This document shows positions 7,523 through 14,857 of a stretch of DNA of 27,068 nt, one piece after another. Both the position numbers and the translations under genes were made by a program. Under the pieces are notes generated by a model. The model saw nothing but the letters and a program-made list of their open reading frames with translations, had not been told where the DNA came from and did no database searches. This stretch comes from JBHEMK01 sp046262635 (lineage in GTDB: Bacteria; Actinomycetota; Thermoleophilia; Gaiellales; Gaiellaceae), in assembly GCA_046262635.1 (NCBI GenBank), contig JBHEMK010000017.1, positions 1 through 27,068 on the forward strand. Direction: 5' to 3'. How positions within the stretch are numbered: the stretch's first letter is position 1; each line of letters opens with the position of its first letter.

Positions 7523-7726
7523 CTAGAGCAGGATGTCGAGGGCGAGCTCGGGCGGGCAGCCCCGCGCGAGCATGTCGACCGCGACGTGCAGGTCGACCTC
7601 GGCCTGGACTGCAAGCCGCCGGGCGGCTTCGGGCTGATAGCCGGCGCGCGCGAGCTCCTCGGCACGCCAGCGCTCGACGCGCTCCGCCTCGCTCTGGACA
7701 ATCGGTTCGGTTTCAACCGCAGACAT
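7523..7726 (-). CDS. Small conserved actinobacterial-type protein, function unknown
   Basis: The product has 67 residues and no membrane segment. It is mostly helical: an acidic start, then ERWRAEELARAGYQPE, then AEVDLHVAVDMLARGCPPELALDILL at the end. I recognise the closing pattern (EVDLH, a D-L/M-L stretch, RGCPP, A-L-x-I-L-L) from small hypothetical proteins common in actinobacteria; no function is known to me. The gap to lgt is 30 bases and to the anti-sigma gene 42 bases, so it is probably in the same operon. Confidence 0.75.
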   Translation of the reverse strand: MSAVETEPIVQSEAERVERWRAEELARAGYQPEAARRLAVQAEVDLHVAVDMLARGCPPELALDILL

Positions 7727-7768
7727 CTCACCACTCTATTCGGTCGATCGGCTCGTTCGGATCTCCCC

Positions 7769-8446
7769 TTACAGAGTGATCTGACGAGCGAGCTGCAACG
7801 CCGTCCTTCTGCTCAGGTTCTTCCCCTCGAGGCGGAGCGTGACGTCCCCCCGCTGCCAGACGAGAACGTTGCCGGCAAGGCGGGGCGGGGCATGGGGAAA
7901 GACGACGACATGCTGATCGCCCCGGATCCAGAGGCCCGAGCTGCCGTCGCCGAGCTCGATCCATTCGATCCCGGAGCCCTGCCCGGCCACCTTCTTCAGC
8001 AGCGCGGGGCCCTCGCCGGCCGAGGAGGACTCCGTCAGAAGCAGGAGCTCCGGCGGCGGCAGGAGGACGGCGGCGAACCCGTCCCGCTCGTAGACCTGGA
8101 GTCGGCGGTGACCGGGTGGCAGAAGCATTCGAAACCCGAGGTCCCGTTCGGCCCGATCGGCCGTGACCGGGTCGCCGAGGCTGGCGGCGAGCGACTGCTC
8201 GCTGACGGTCGGCAGCGTGGAGACCCGCTCGACCGTGACCCGGCCGAGGTGGAAGAAGCGGAGGATGGCGCTGCGGGCCTGTGGCACGGCCAGGGCGACG
8301 CCGAGCACGACGAGCGCGAGGGCCACGGCGAGGATCAGGCCGCGGCGCCGGCGCGGGCGCCCCTCGTAGCGCAGGGCGAGCTGCGGTGTCGCCGGCCACT
8401 CGACCTCGGGGGCGAGACGGGCGAGCGAGCGCTCGAGCTCAGTCAT
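7769..8446 (-). CDS. Putative membrane-bound anti-sigma factor
   Basis: The product has 225 aa. A short N-terminal cytoplasmic part (1-35) ends in a basic run, followed by one membrane segment at about 36-55 (GLILAVALALVVLGVALAV) and an outer domain of about 165 residues. ATG 8446 starts 8 bases inside the end of the sigma-factor gene. That overlap and the topology are the classic layout of an ECF sigma/anti-sigma pair. The zinc motif HxxxCxxC of ZAS anti-sigma factors is absent, so any sigma binding would use another mode. The outer domain (LPPGHRRLQVYERDGF and similar strands) is not one I can name. The role is inferred from position and topology. Confidence 0.68.
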   Translation of the reverse strand: MTELERSLARLAPEVEWPATPQLALRYEGRPRRRRGLILAVALALVVLGVALAVPQARSAILRFFHLGRVTVERVSTLPTVSEQSLAASLGDPVTADRAERDLGFRMLLPPGHRRLQVYERDGFAAVLLPPPELLLLTESSSAGEGPALLKKVAGQGSGIEWIELGDGSSGLWIRGDQHVVVFPHAPPRLAGNVLVWQRGDVTLRLEGKNLSRRTALQLARQITL

Positions 8447-8987
8447 AGGTCTCCCGCAGCCGGTCGAGCGCACGCGCGGTGCGCGATTTGACGGTGCCCT
8501 TGCGGAGGTCGAGCGCGGCGGCCGTCTCCTGCTCGGAGAGGTCGAGGAGATAGCGGCAGACGAGCACGGCGCGGGCGTCGTCCGGCAGCCCGTCGAGCGC
8601 GGCGAGCAGCCGATGCCGCTCGTCGCGGGCGACGAGCTCTACCTCGGGGGACAGGGCCGTGTCCCCCGAGGATCCCTGGAGTTCCGGCCTGAGCGCCAGC
8701 CGGGCGCGGCGACCGGCCGAGCGACGGCGGTTGCGCGCCTCGTTCGCGACGATGCTCAAAAGCCACGGCCTGAGCGGCGCATCCCTCCTGAAGCGGCCGA
8801 GCGCACGCCAGGCCTTGAGGAAGCCGTCCTGCGCGGCATCCTCGGCCTCGGCGGCTCCGCCTGTGATGAGGTATGCGACGCGGAAGGCAATCTCCTGGTA
8901 AGCGAGAACGATCTCGTCGAAGGCGCGCGAATCCCCGCGCTGCGCACGCAGCACGAGCTCCCGTTCCTCGAGTGGACGGCCCTCCAC
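8439..8987 (-). CDS. ECF-family RNA polymerase sigma factor
   Basis: The product (182 aa) has the two-domain ECF architecture. Region 2 is at about 25-90: FDEIVLAYQEIAFRVAYLI, the DAAQDGFLKAW motif and PWLLSIVANEARN. Region 4 is at about 120-180: LDGLPDDARAVLVCRYL, the helix-turn-helix LSEQETAAALDLRKGTVKSR and the ending ARALDRLRE. Region 2 contacts the core polymerase and the -10 element, region 4 the -35. The frame is open far upstream, but the early part is low-quality sequence. I chose GTG 8987, which gives MEGRPLEERELVLRAQRGD, the usual ECF N-terminus. The likely anti-sigma gene overlaps the end by 8 bases. Confidence 0.9.
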   Translation of the reverse strand: MEGRPLEERELVLRAQRGDSRAFDEIVLAYQEIAFRVAYLITGGAAEAEDAAQDGFLKAWRALGRFRRDAPLRPWLLSIVANEARNRRRSAGRRARLALRPELQGSSGDTALSPEVELVARDERHRLLAALDGLPDDARAVLVCRYLLDLSEQETAAALDLRKGTVKSRTARALDRLRETYD

Positions 8988-9243
8988 CGCTCCAAGTACA
9001 CCGCGCCGGGTGCTGCGGTTCCAGGGAAGATTCCGGGCGAGCGCAGCTTGCCAGGCCAAAGCGTCACGACTGTGATAGGTCGGCCGAGGGCTGATGGCAA
9101 CCCGAACGGCTGCTCTGCGACCGGCCTCTGGCGCGGCTCGGCTTCCCCGACCCAGGTGCCACCGACTCGGCGAGCAGGAAGCGTTGCCGACCTCCATTCC
9201 GCAGCCCTTTCGCTCGGCAGCCGGACGTGTCAGGGTTGGCCAA
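8988..9243. other. Divergent promoter region between sigma factor and VOC genes
   Basis: These 256 bases separate two divergent genes and should hold both promoters. I see a GGAAC on the minus strand at 9018-9022, which resembles an ECF -35 box, but no convincing -10 partner. AGGG about 8 bases before ATG 9244 could serve the VOC gene. Nothing else stands out. Confidence 0.4.
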
Positions 9244-9675
9244 ATGACCAAGCTCGTCGGGATCAACCACGTCGCGCTCGAGGTCGGTGACGTCGATGAG
9301 GCGCTCGCCTGGTACGGTCGCTTCTTCGAGCTCCAACTGCGCGGGCGCAGCCCCGGAATGGCCTTCGTCGACCTGGGCGACCAGTTCATCGCCCTCGAGC
9401 AGGGCCGGACTCAACCGGCCGACCAAGGCCGCCACTTCGGCCTGGTCGTCGACGACAAGGCTGCGGTTCGCGCCGCGTTGCAGGAAGCGGGCGTCGCCCT
9501 GAGCCGCAGCCCCCGCCTCGACTTCCTCGATCCCTGGGGCAACCAAATCGAGATCGTCGATTATCGCGAGATCCAGTTCACCAAAGCCCCGGACGTGCTG
9601 CGCGGGATGGGGCTCGACGACCTCGAGAAGACCGAAGCAGCGCGCGCCGAGCTGGAGCAGAAGGGGCTCGGCTGA
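9244..9675 (+). CDS. VOC/glyoxalase-fold protein
   Basis: The product (143 aa) belongs to the vicinal oxygen chelate superfamily (glyoxalase I, dioxygenases, bleomycin-binding proteins). The first beta-alpha-beta-beta-beta module starts with INHVALEVGDVDEALAWYGRFF, in which H9 is the usual metal-ligand position. The second module has GRHFGLVVDD and ends with DPWGNQIEIVDY, where the glutamate is the usual last ligand. Residues past about 115 form a charged tail. A single copy of the paired modules implies a homodimer. The substrate cannot be deduced. It is transcribed divergently from the sigma factor and converges on dnaE. Confidence 0.88.
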   Translation: MTKLVGINHVALEVGDVDEALAWYGRFFELQLRGRSPGMAFVDLGDQFIALEQGRTQPADQGRHFGLVVDDKAAVRAALQEAGVALSRSPRLDFLDPWGNQIEIVDYREIQFTKAPDVLRGMGLDDLEKTEAARAELEQKGLG

Positions 9676-9734
9676 ACGTCGCGCGGTAGCGGCACGCTTC
9701 CGCGGACGCGGCGTGGCCGGGAGCAGCCTTCCTC

Positions 9735-9749
9735 CGGCTGATGGAGCCG
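9735..9749. terminator. Small stem-loop between convergent VOC and dnaE genes
   Basis: CGGCT (9735-9739) pairs with AGCCG (9745-9749) around a 5-base loop in the 106-base gap between the two gene ends. The stem is short and no T-run follows, so this is a weak candidate terminator. Confidence 0.2.
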
Positions 9750-9781
9750 CGGGCCCGGCCGCGCGAGCCGTGAGGAGTGCG

Positions 9782-12700
9782 TTAGAGAACCGCAGCTTCG
9801 CCGAGCAGCGCCTTGACCTCTGCGAAGAAGTCGGGCACGGGCTGCACGCGGTATTTCGGACCGAGCTCAAGCAGTTTCGACCCGATCGAGGTGATTGCCT
9901 CGACGAAGACCGGCGCGTCCCCGGGAAACTCCTTGACGAGCGCGGCGAGCTCCTTGATCAGCCCGGCCCGGGCGATCCGCGCGTCGACCTTGAGCCGCAC
10001 CTCGCGCCGCTCGGGGGTCGCATCGAAGTGCGTGACCTCGATCGCGATCAGCTTCGTTTCCCCCTGCTGCTTGTGATCGACGCGGCCCTTGACAATCAGC
10101 ACCTTCTCGGGGAGGAGGAGCTCGCGGGCGCTCTGGTAGACGGAGTTGAAGGCGACCACCTCGGTCCCGCCCGTGACGTCCTCGAGGGCGACGAACACCA
10201 TTGGGTCGCCTTTCTTCGTCGTCATCTGCTTGAGGGAGGAAACGAGCCCACCGACGGTGACCACCTCTCCGTCACGCCGGCGCTCGAGCTCGGCGATCGT
10301 GCAGTCCGTTTTGCGCCGCAGCTGTTCGCGGACACCCTGCAGCGGGTGCTCGGAGACATAGAGCCCGAGCGTCTCCTTCTCGAGCTTCAGCAGGTCCGCC
10401 TTCTCGTACTCGCCTTGTCGGATCACGGGATGGTGGCGCGGCTTCTCCTCGCTCGGCTCGCCCAGGTCGAAGATCGAGCCCTGGCCGGCGAGCCGGTCGG
10501 CTTGGTGCTTCTGCCCCCACGAGAGCGCCTGCTCGAGGTACTCGACCATCCCCTTGCGCGGGGCGTGATCGAGGTTGTCGAGCGCACCGCACTTGACAAG
10601 CGACTCGAGCCCCCGCTTGTTGACGATCGTCGGGTCGACCCGCTCGGTGAAGTCCCAGATCGACTCGAACGGCCCGCCCTCCTCACGCGCCTTCACGATC
10701 GCCACCGCGGCCGACTCGCCGACGTTTTTCACCGCGTTGAGCCCGAAGCGGATCTTTCCCCCGACCACCGCGAAGTCGAGCGCGGACTCGTTCACGTCCG
10801 GCGGCAGCACCTCGATCCCGAGGTCGTCGCACGCGTTGACGTAGAAGGGTACGCGGTCTTTTGTGTTCATCACCGACGAGATCAGCGCGGCCATGTACTC
10901 GCGGGGGTGATTGGCACGCATGTAGGCCGTCCGGTAGGCGATCAGCGCGTAGCAGGCGGCGTGGGACTTGTTGAAGGAGTAGTCCTGCGCCTGCTCCATG
11001 TCGGCCCAGAGCTGGTTGGCGACCGCCGGAGCGACGCCGTTCGCTGCACAGCCCTCGAGGAACTTGTCCTTCAGGGATGCCATCAGGGCGTGGATCTTCT
11101 TGCCGATCGCCTTGCGCAGGTCATCGGCCTCGGCGGGAGAGAAGCCGGCGAGCTGCTTCGCGATCTCCATGTACTGCTCCTGGTAGATGCAGATTCCATG
11201 AGTCGCGCTCGTGATCGCCCGCAGCCGCTCGTCCGGAATCGGCACCTGCTCCTGCCCGGCCTTGCGCCGTGCATAGACCGGGATGTAGGCCATCGGGCCC
11301 GGGCGGTAGAGCGCGACGAGCGCGATCAGATCCTCGAACGCCGACGGCCTCACCTGGCGCAGCGCCTCGCGCATACCCGGCGACTCGAATTGGAAGACGC
11401 CGGTCGCCTCGCCTTTGGCCAGCATCGCGTACGTCTTCCGGTCATCGAGCGAGAGCGTCGTGAAATCGAAGTTGGCACCGACAAGCTCGGCTGCCTTGTC
11501 CAGTACGTCGAGGTTGCGCAGGCCGAGGAAGTCCATCTTCAGGAGACCGAGCGCCTCGACGTCCCCCATCTTGAACTGGGTGACGAGCTCTTGGTCGGAG
11601 CCCTTCTGCTGCAAAGGGACGAGATTCGTCAGCGGCTCGGCGCCGATCACGACGCCGGCGGCGTGGATCGAATCCTGGCGGACCAGGCCCTCGAGCGGCT
11701 TGGCGAGGTCGACGATCTCCTTCGCGAACGGATCGGTTTCGTAGGCAGCCTTCAGGTCGCTGCCCGGCTTCAGGCACTCCGCGAGTGTCTGCCCCGGTCC
11801 TTCGGGGATCAGCTTGGCGATCTTGTCGACAACGCCGTAGGGGATCTCGAGCACGCGCCCGGCGTCGCGGACGGCGGCGCGGGCGGCCATCGTCCCGAAC
11901 GTGATGATCTGCGCGACGCGGTCACGGCCGTACTTCTCGGTCACATAGTTGATGACGCGCTCGCGGCCCTCGACGGCGAAGTCGATGTCGATGTCGGGCA
12001 TCGACTTGCGGCCGGGGTTGAGGAAGCGCTCGAACAGGAGGTCGTACTTGATCGGGTCGATGTCGGTGATCTCGAGGCAATACGCGACGAGCGAGCCGGC
12101 GGCCGAGCCTCGACCCGGGCCGACGCCGACGCCCGTCCGCTTGGCGAATCCGATGAAGTCCCAGACGATCAGGAAGTAGTCGGCGAAGCCCATCTCCTTG
12201 ATCGTCGTCAGCTCCAATCGCAGGCGGTCCTGGAGCTCGGGCGTCGCCTTTCCGTACCGTTTCTCAAGGCCCTTCTCGCAGAGCTCCACCAGGTAGTCGA
12301 AGGCGTCGCGTCCCTCCGGCACCGGAAAACGGGGCAGCCGGATCACGCCGAGCTCGATCTCGACGTTGCAGCGCTCCGCGATCTCGAGTGTCCGCCGCAG
12401 CGCATCGTGGTGGCCAGCGAAGTCCCCGAGCATCTCCTCGGGCGTCTTGAAGTAGAAATGGTCGGTGTCGAACTTCCAGTGGCTGGGGTTCTTCAGCGAG
12501 TCGCCCGACTGGATGCAAAGCAGCGCCTCGTGTGCGCGAGCGTCCTCGTGCCGCAGGTAGTGGACATCGCCGGTCGCGACGAGCGGCAGCCCCGACCTCT
12601 CCGCAAGCGAGGCGAGCAGCGGATTGATCCGCGCCTGCACCTCCATGTGCGCGTTCTGCATCTCAACGTAGATCGAGTCGCGCCCGAAGACCTGCCCGAG

Positions 12701-13186
12701 CCGGTCGAGCTCGCCGGCGGCGTCGGTCTCGCGGCCTTCCTCGAGCGCCCTGCAGACGCGGCCCGAGAGGCAGCCCGAAAGCGCGACGAGGCCGGCGGAG
12801 TGCTGCTCAAGCAGTGCCCAGTCGACCCGCGGCTTGTAGTAGTAGCCCTCGAGGTAGCCGAGCGAGGAGAGCTTGATCAGGTTTGCGTAGCCGTCGTTTG
12901 TCTCGGCGAGCAGCGTCAGGTGCGCGTAGCCCTTCTGCTGGGCCCAGCGGTCGTCGGCGACGTAGACCTCGCAGCCGATCACCGGCTTGACGCCCTGCTT
13001 CCGGGTCTCCCTGAAGAGGTCGATTGCGCCCGCGAGGCTGCCGTGGTCGGTCAGGGCGACCGCAGGCATCTCGAGCTCGGCCGCCCGGGCGGCCAGCTCC
13101 GGGATACGGCACGCCCCGTCCAGGATCGAGTACTCCGAGTGGACGTGAAGGTGGACGAAGGGCGCTTCGGGCACGGGAAAGGCCAT
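9782..13186 (-). CDS. dnaE: DNA polymerase III alpha subunit, replicative
   Basis: The product (1134 aa) is the chromosomal replicase catalytic subunit, full length for DnaE1. The PHP domain (about 1-210) keeps its metal-ligand motifs: HLHVHSEYS (H12, H14) and LTDHG (D47, H48), so it may be an active proofreading nuclease. The polymerase core has GPGRGSAAGSLVAY (357-370), PDIDIDF with D400 and D402, and MDFLGLR with D552, matching the catalytic aspartates of the family. Helix-hairpin-helix and OB-fold regions follow (for example VGGLVSSLKQM). A clamp-binding type motif, QGSIFDL, lies at about 902-908. No intein or frameshift is seen. ATG 13186 gives a normal N-terminus; no clear ribosome site precedes it. 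Confidence 0.97.
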   Translation of the reverse strand: MAFPVPEAPFVHLHVHSEYSILDGACRIPELAARAAELEMPAVALTDHGSLAGAIDLFRETRKQGVKPVIGCEVYVADDRWAQQKGYAHLTLLAETNDGYANLIKLSSLGYLEGYYYKPRVDWALLEQHSAGLVALSGCLSGRVCRALEEGRETDAAGELDRLGQVFGRDSIYVEMQNAHMEVQARINPLLASLAERSGLPLVATGDVHYLRHEDARAHEALLCIQSGDSLKNPSHWKFDTDHFYFKTPEEMLGDFAGHHDALRRTLEIAERCNVEIELGVIRLPRFPVPEGRDAFDYLVELCEKGLEKRYGKATPELQDRLRLELTTIKEMGFADYFLIVWDFIGFAKRTGVGVGPGRGSAAGSLVAYCLEITDIDPIKYDLLFERFLNPGRKSMPDIDIDFAVEGRERVINYVTEKYGRDRVAQIITFGTMAARAAVRDAGRVLEIPYGVVDKIAKLIPEGPGQTLAECLKPGSDLKAAYETDPFAKEIVDLAKPLEGLVRQDSIHAAGVVIGAEPLTNLVPLQQKGSDQELVTQFKMGDVEALGLLKMDFLGLRNLDVLDKAAELVGANFDFTTLSLDDRKTYAMLAKGEATGVFQFESPGMREALRQVRPSAFEDLIALVALYRPGPMAYIPVYARRKAGQEQVPIPDERLRAITSATHGICIYQEQYMEIAKQLAGFSPAEADDLRKAIGKKIHALMASLKDKFLEGCAANGVAPAVANQLWADMEQAQDYSFNKSHAACYALIAYRTAYMRANHPREYMAALISSVMNTKDRVPFYVNACDDLGIEVLPPDVNESALDFAVVGGKIRFGLNAVKNVGESAAVAIVKAREEGGPFESIWDFTERVDPTIVNKRGLESLVKCGALDNLDHAPRKGMVEYLEQALSWGQKHQADRLAGQGSIFDLGEPSEEKPRHHPVIRQGEYEKADLLKLEKETLGLYVSEHPLQGVREQLRRKTDCTIAELERRRDGEVVTVGGLVSSLKQMTTKKGDPMVFVALEDVTGGTEVVAFNSVYQSARELLLPEKVLIVKGRVDHKQQGETKLIAIEVTHFDATPERREVRLKVDARIARAGLIKELAALVKEFPGDAPVFVEAITSIGSKLLELGPKYRVQPVPDFFAEVKALLGEAAVL

Positions 13187-13769
13187 TGTACGAGGGGCCC
13201 TGGACGGCTCTCCGAACTGCCGAGGAAACCTGCTCGTCGTCGCTCAGCCAGCGCGGTTCCGAGCAGGCGCAGCCGTCGGTCGCCCGCTCCCCCCGCCACC
13301 GGACGCGTTCGCTCTCGAGGTCGTGCGAAGACCATGCAGTGACTGGCCTCGCCGGCCTTGCGCCAAAAGATTTCATCCACGACCGCCCAACCCGCGACGA
13401 AGCCGGGTCGTTCCCCTCCGATCGAGGACCTGTCGCCGCCAGCTCTCCTCAGGTCGAATGCCGACCCGACCTGCCCTGGAAACCGTCGCAGCGAACGTGC
13501 TCGGAGCACGACTGGATCGCCGAGGATCCTGGTGACGTGTGCGCTCCTCGCCGGCGTCTCACGCTCACCGCCACTCGCCGAGCCCGGACGCCGGTGTCGG
13601 CGTCCACGAGAGTGACGACGAGGCGATCGGCGCCGGTGGCAATTCGCGGGGACCCGAGCTCCCCACCTCTTCCTCTGACCCCCCGATCGCGACGGAAGAG
13701 GCTGCGGGCAGCTCAGAGGGACGAGCCGACGCCGGTCACGACCGCGCCCTGCCGGCTGCGGCGCCGGCG
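13187..13769. other. 583-base region upstream of dnaE, one hairpin, no gene seen
   Basis: Open frames here have arginine- and proline-rich translations and no recognisable domain. No tRNA-like structure was found. The region must contain the dnaE promoter and the end of the SDR transcript. The one clear structure is the hairpin at 13586-13605, listed separately. Confidence 0.6.
13586..13605 (-). terminator. Tight stem-loop after the SDR gene, possible terminator
   Basis: GGACGCCG and CGGCGTCC form a perfect 8-bp stem with a 4-base loop (GTGT on the plus strand). It lies about 165 bases past the SDR stop and 400 bases before dnaE, both on the minus strand. No T-run follows. The stem octamer is identical to the one at 5163-5194, which supports a shared role. 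Confidence 0.4.
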
Positions 13770-14507
13770 CTAGGCCGGAATGCTCACGACCTGCTGGATC
13801 ATGCCGCCGTCCATCACGTAGCTCGAACCGGTCACGTAGGCGGCCTCCGCCGAGGCGAGCCAGGAGACGAGGGCGGCGACCTCCTCGGGCTTCCCCGGCC
13901 GGCCGAGCGGTACCTCGGGATCGAGCGCTTGCGCATCCGCCTCGTTGCGCGGCGTGGCGATCACGCCCGGCGCGACCGCATTGACCCTGACGTTGTGTCC
14001 TGCGAGCTCGAGCGCCATCCCGCGAGTGAGCATCCCGAGCGCGGCTTTGGCGGAGGCGTAGAGCGCGAAGTCGGGACGCGGAATGAACTCGTGCACGGAG
14101 GTGATGTTGACGATCGAGCCGCCGCCGGTGTCCTTCATGTGCCGCGCGGCCGCCTGCGAGAGCAGGAATGCGGCCTTGACGTCGACCGAGAAGGTGAGGT
14201 CGAAGTCGTCCGCGGTCAAGTCGAAGAAGGGCCTCGCGGTGGAAAGCCCGGCGTTGTTCACCAAGAGGTCGATGCGCCCGAGGGCGGAGACGACGCCGTC
14301 GATCAGCTGCTTCGGCACGGAGGGGTCGGAGAGGTCTCCCCAGACCCAGTGGATGGTGCCCTGCGCCTTCAGCTCCTCGTAAGGCCCTTCATGCCTGGGA
14401 TCGTCGTCGGCGGTCGCATAACCGAGTGCGTAGCCGTCGGCGAGCAGGCGCTGTGCGATCGCGAACCCGATGCCGGTGTTCGCGCCGGTGACGATCGCGA
14501 CCTTCAC
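13770..14507 (-). CDS. Short-chain dehydrogenase/reductase (SDR)
   Basis: The product (245 aa) is a classical SDR. The cofactor loop TGANTGIG is at 7-14, NNAG at 84-87, and the catalytic residues are S137, Y150 and K154 (YASAK). The C-terminal part has the PGVIATP loop and ends with SSYVMDGGM, as in glucose 1-dehydrogenase or 3-oxoacyl-reductase-like members. It should oxidise or reduce an alcohol/ketone with NAD(P). The substrate is not evident, and the neighbours give no pathway. The GTG start has GGAGG at 14520-14524, about 12 bases upstream, which is slightly long. Confidence 0.92.
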   Translation of the reverse strand: MKVAIVTGANTGIGFAIAQRLLADGYALGYATADDDPRHEGPYEELKAQGTIHWVWGDLSDPSVPKQLIDGVVSALGRIDLLVNNAGLSTARPFFDLTADDFDLTFSVDVKAAFLLSQAAARHMKDTGGGSIVNITSVHEFIPRPDFALYASAKAALGMLTRGMALELAGHNVRVNAVAPGVIATPRNEADAQALDPEVPLGRPGKPEEVAALVSWLASAEAAYVTGSSYVMDGGMIQQVVSIPA

Positions 14508-14857
14508 CGCTCAGTTCTGCCTCCAATGTTCGATTGCTAATCAGCTCGTCGTGTCAAGGCATCTTTCCCCCTGCTCCGCGGGCGTCAGCGAGGCTGCCGG
14601 TTATCGCAGCCGTTCCGCCGACCGGCCCTCCTGGGGGCGTGGGGAACGGGCACGATCGGCTTCGGCCGGCGTTCGAGAACCCGAGCCATGCGTCGCGGGT
14701 CCACGGCCCCCTCGGTCCGAGCGATCACCCGTTCGGATGGCAGTGCGCCGACCCTGGTGTCGGGCACCGAGCGGGACATCGGCCGGGGGCGCGGGGCGCG
14801 CAGGCAGGTGCTGCCGCGGTTGGGTGCCCCGCAACGGGAGGGCTCGAAGAGTCGGGC
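14508..14857. other. 350-base intergenic region, no gene seen
   Basis: This stretch lies between the nuclease-helicase gene end and the SDR start, both minus strand. The part nearest the SDR gene (about 14520-14570) is less GC-rich, which would suit a promoter. A small CGGC-TTCG-GCCG stem occurs near 14657-14668. No open frame looks coding. Confidence 0.5.

Noticed and set aside
8988..9022. GGAAC as an ECF -35 box for self-regulation of the sigma factor
   Set aside because: No matching -10 element lies 15-17 bases downstream, and the start codon is too near for an ordinary leader.
9713..13342. 1209-codon open frame on the plus strand opposite dnaE
   Set aside because: It is the antisense shadow of dnaE, whose motifs are complete. 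Its translation is full of repetitive D/L/V/R stretches, with no domain.
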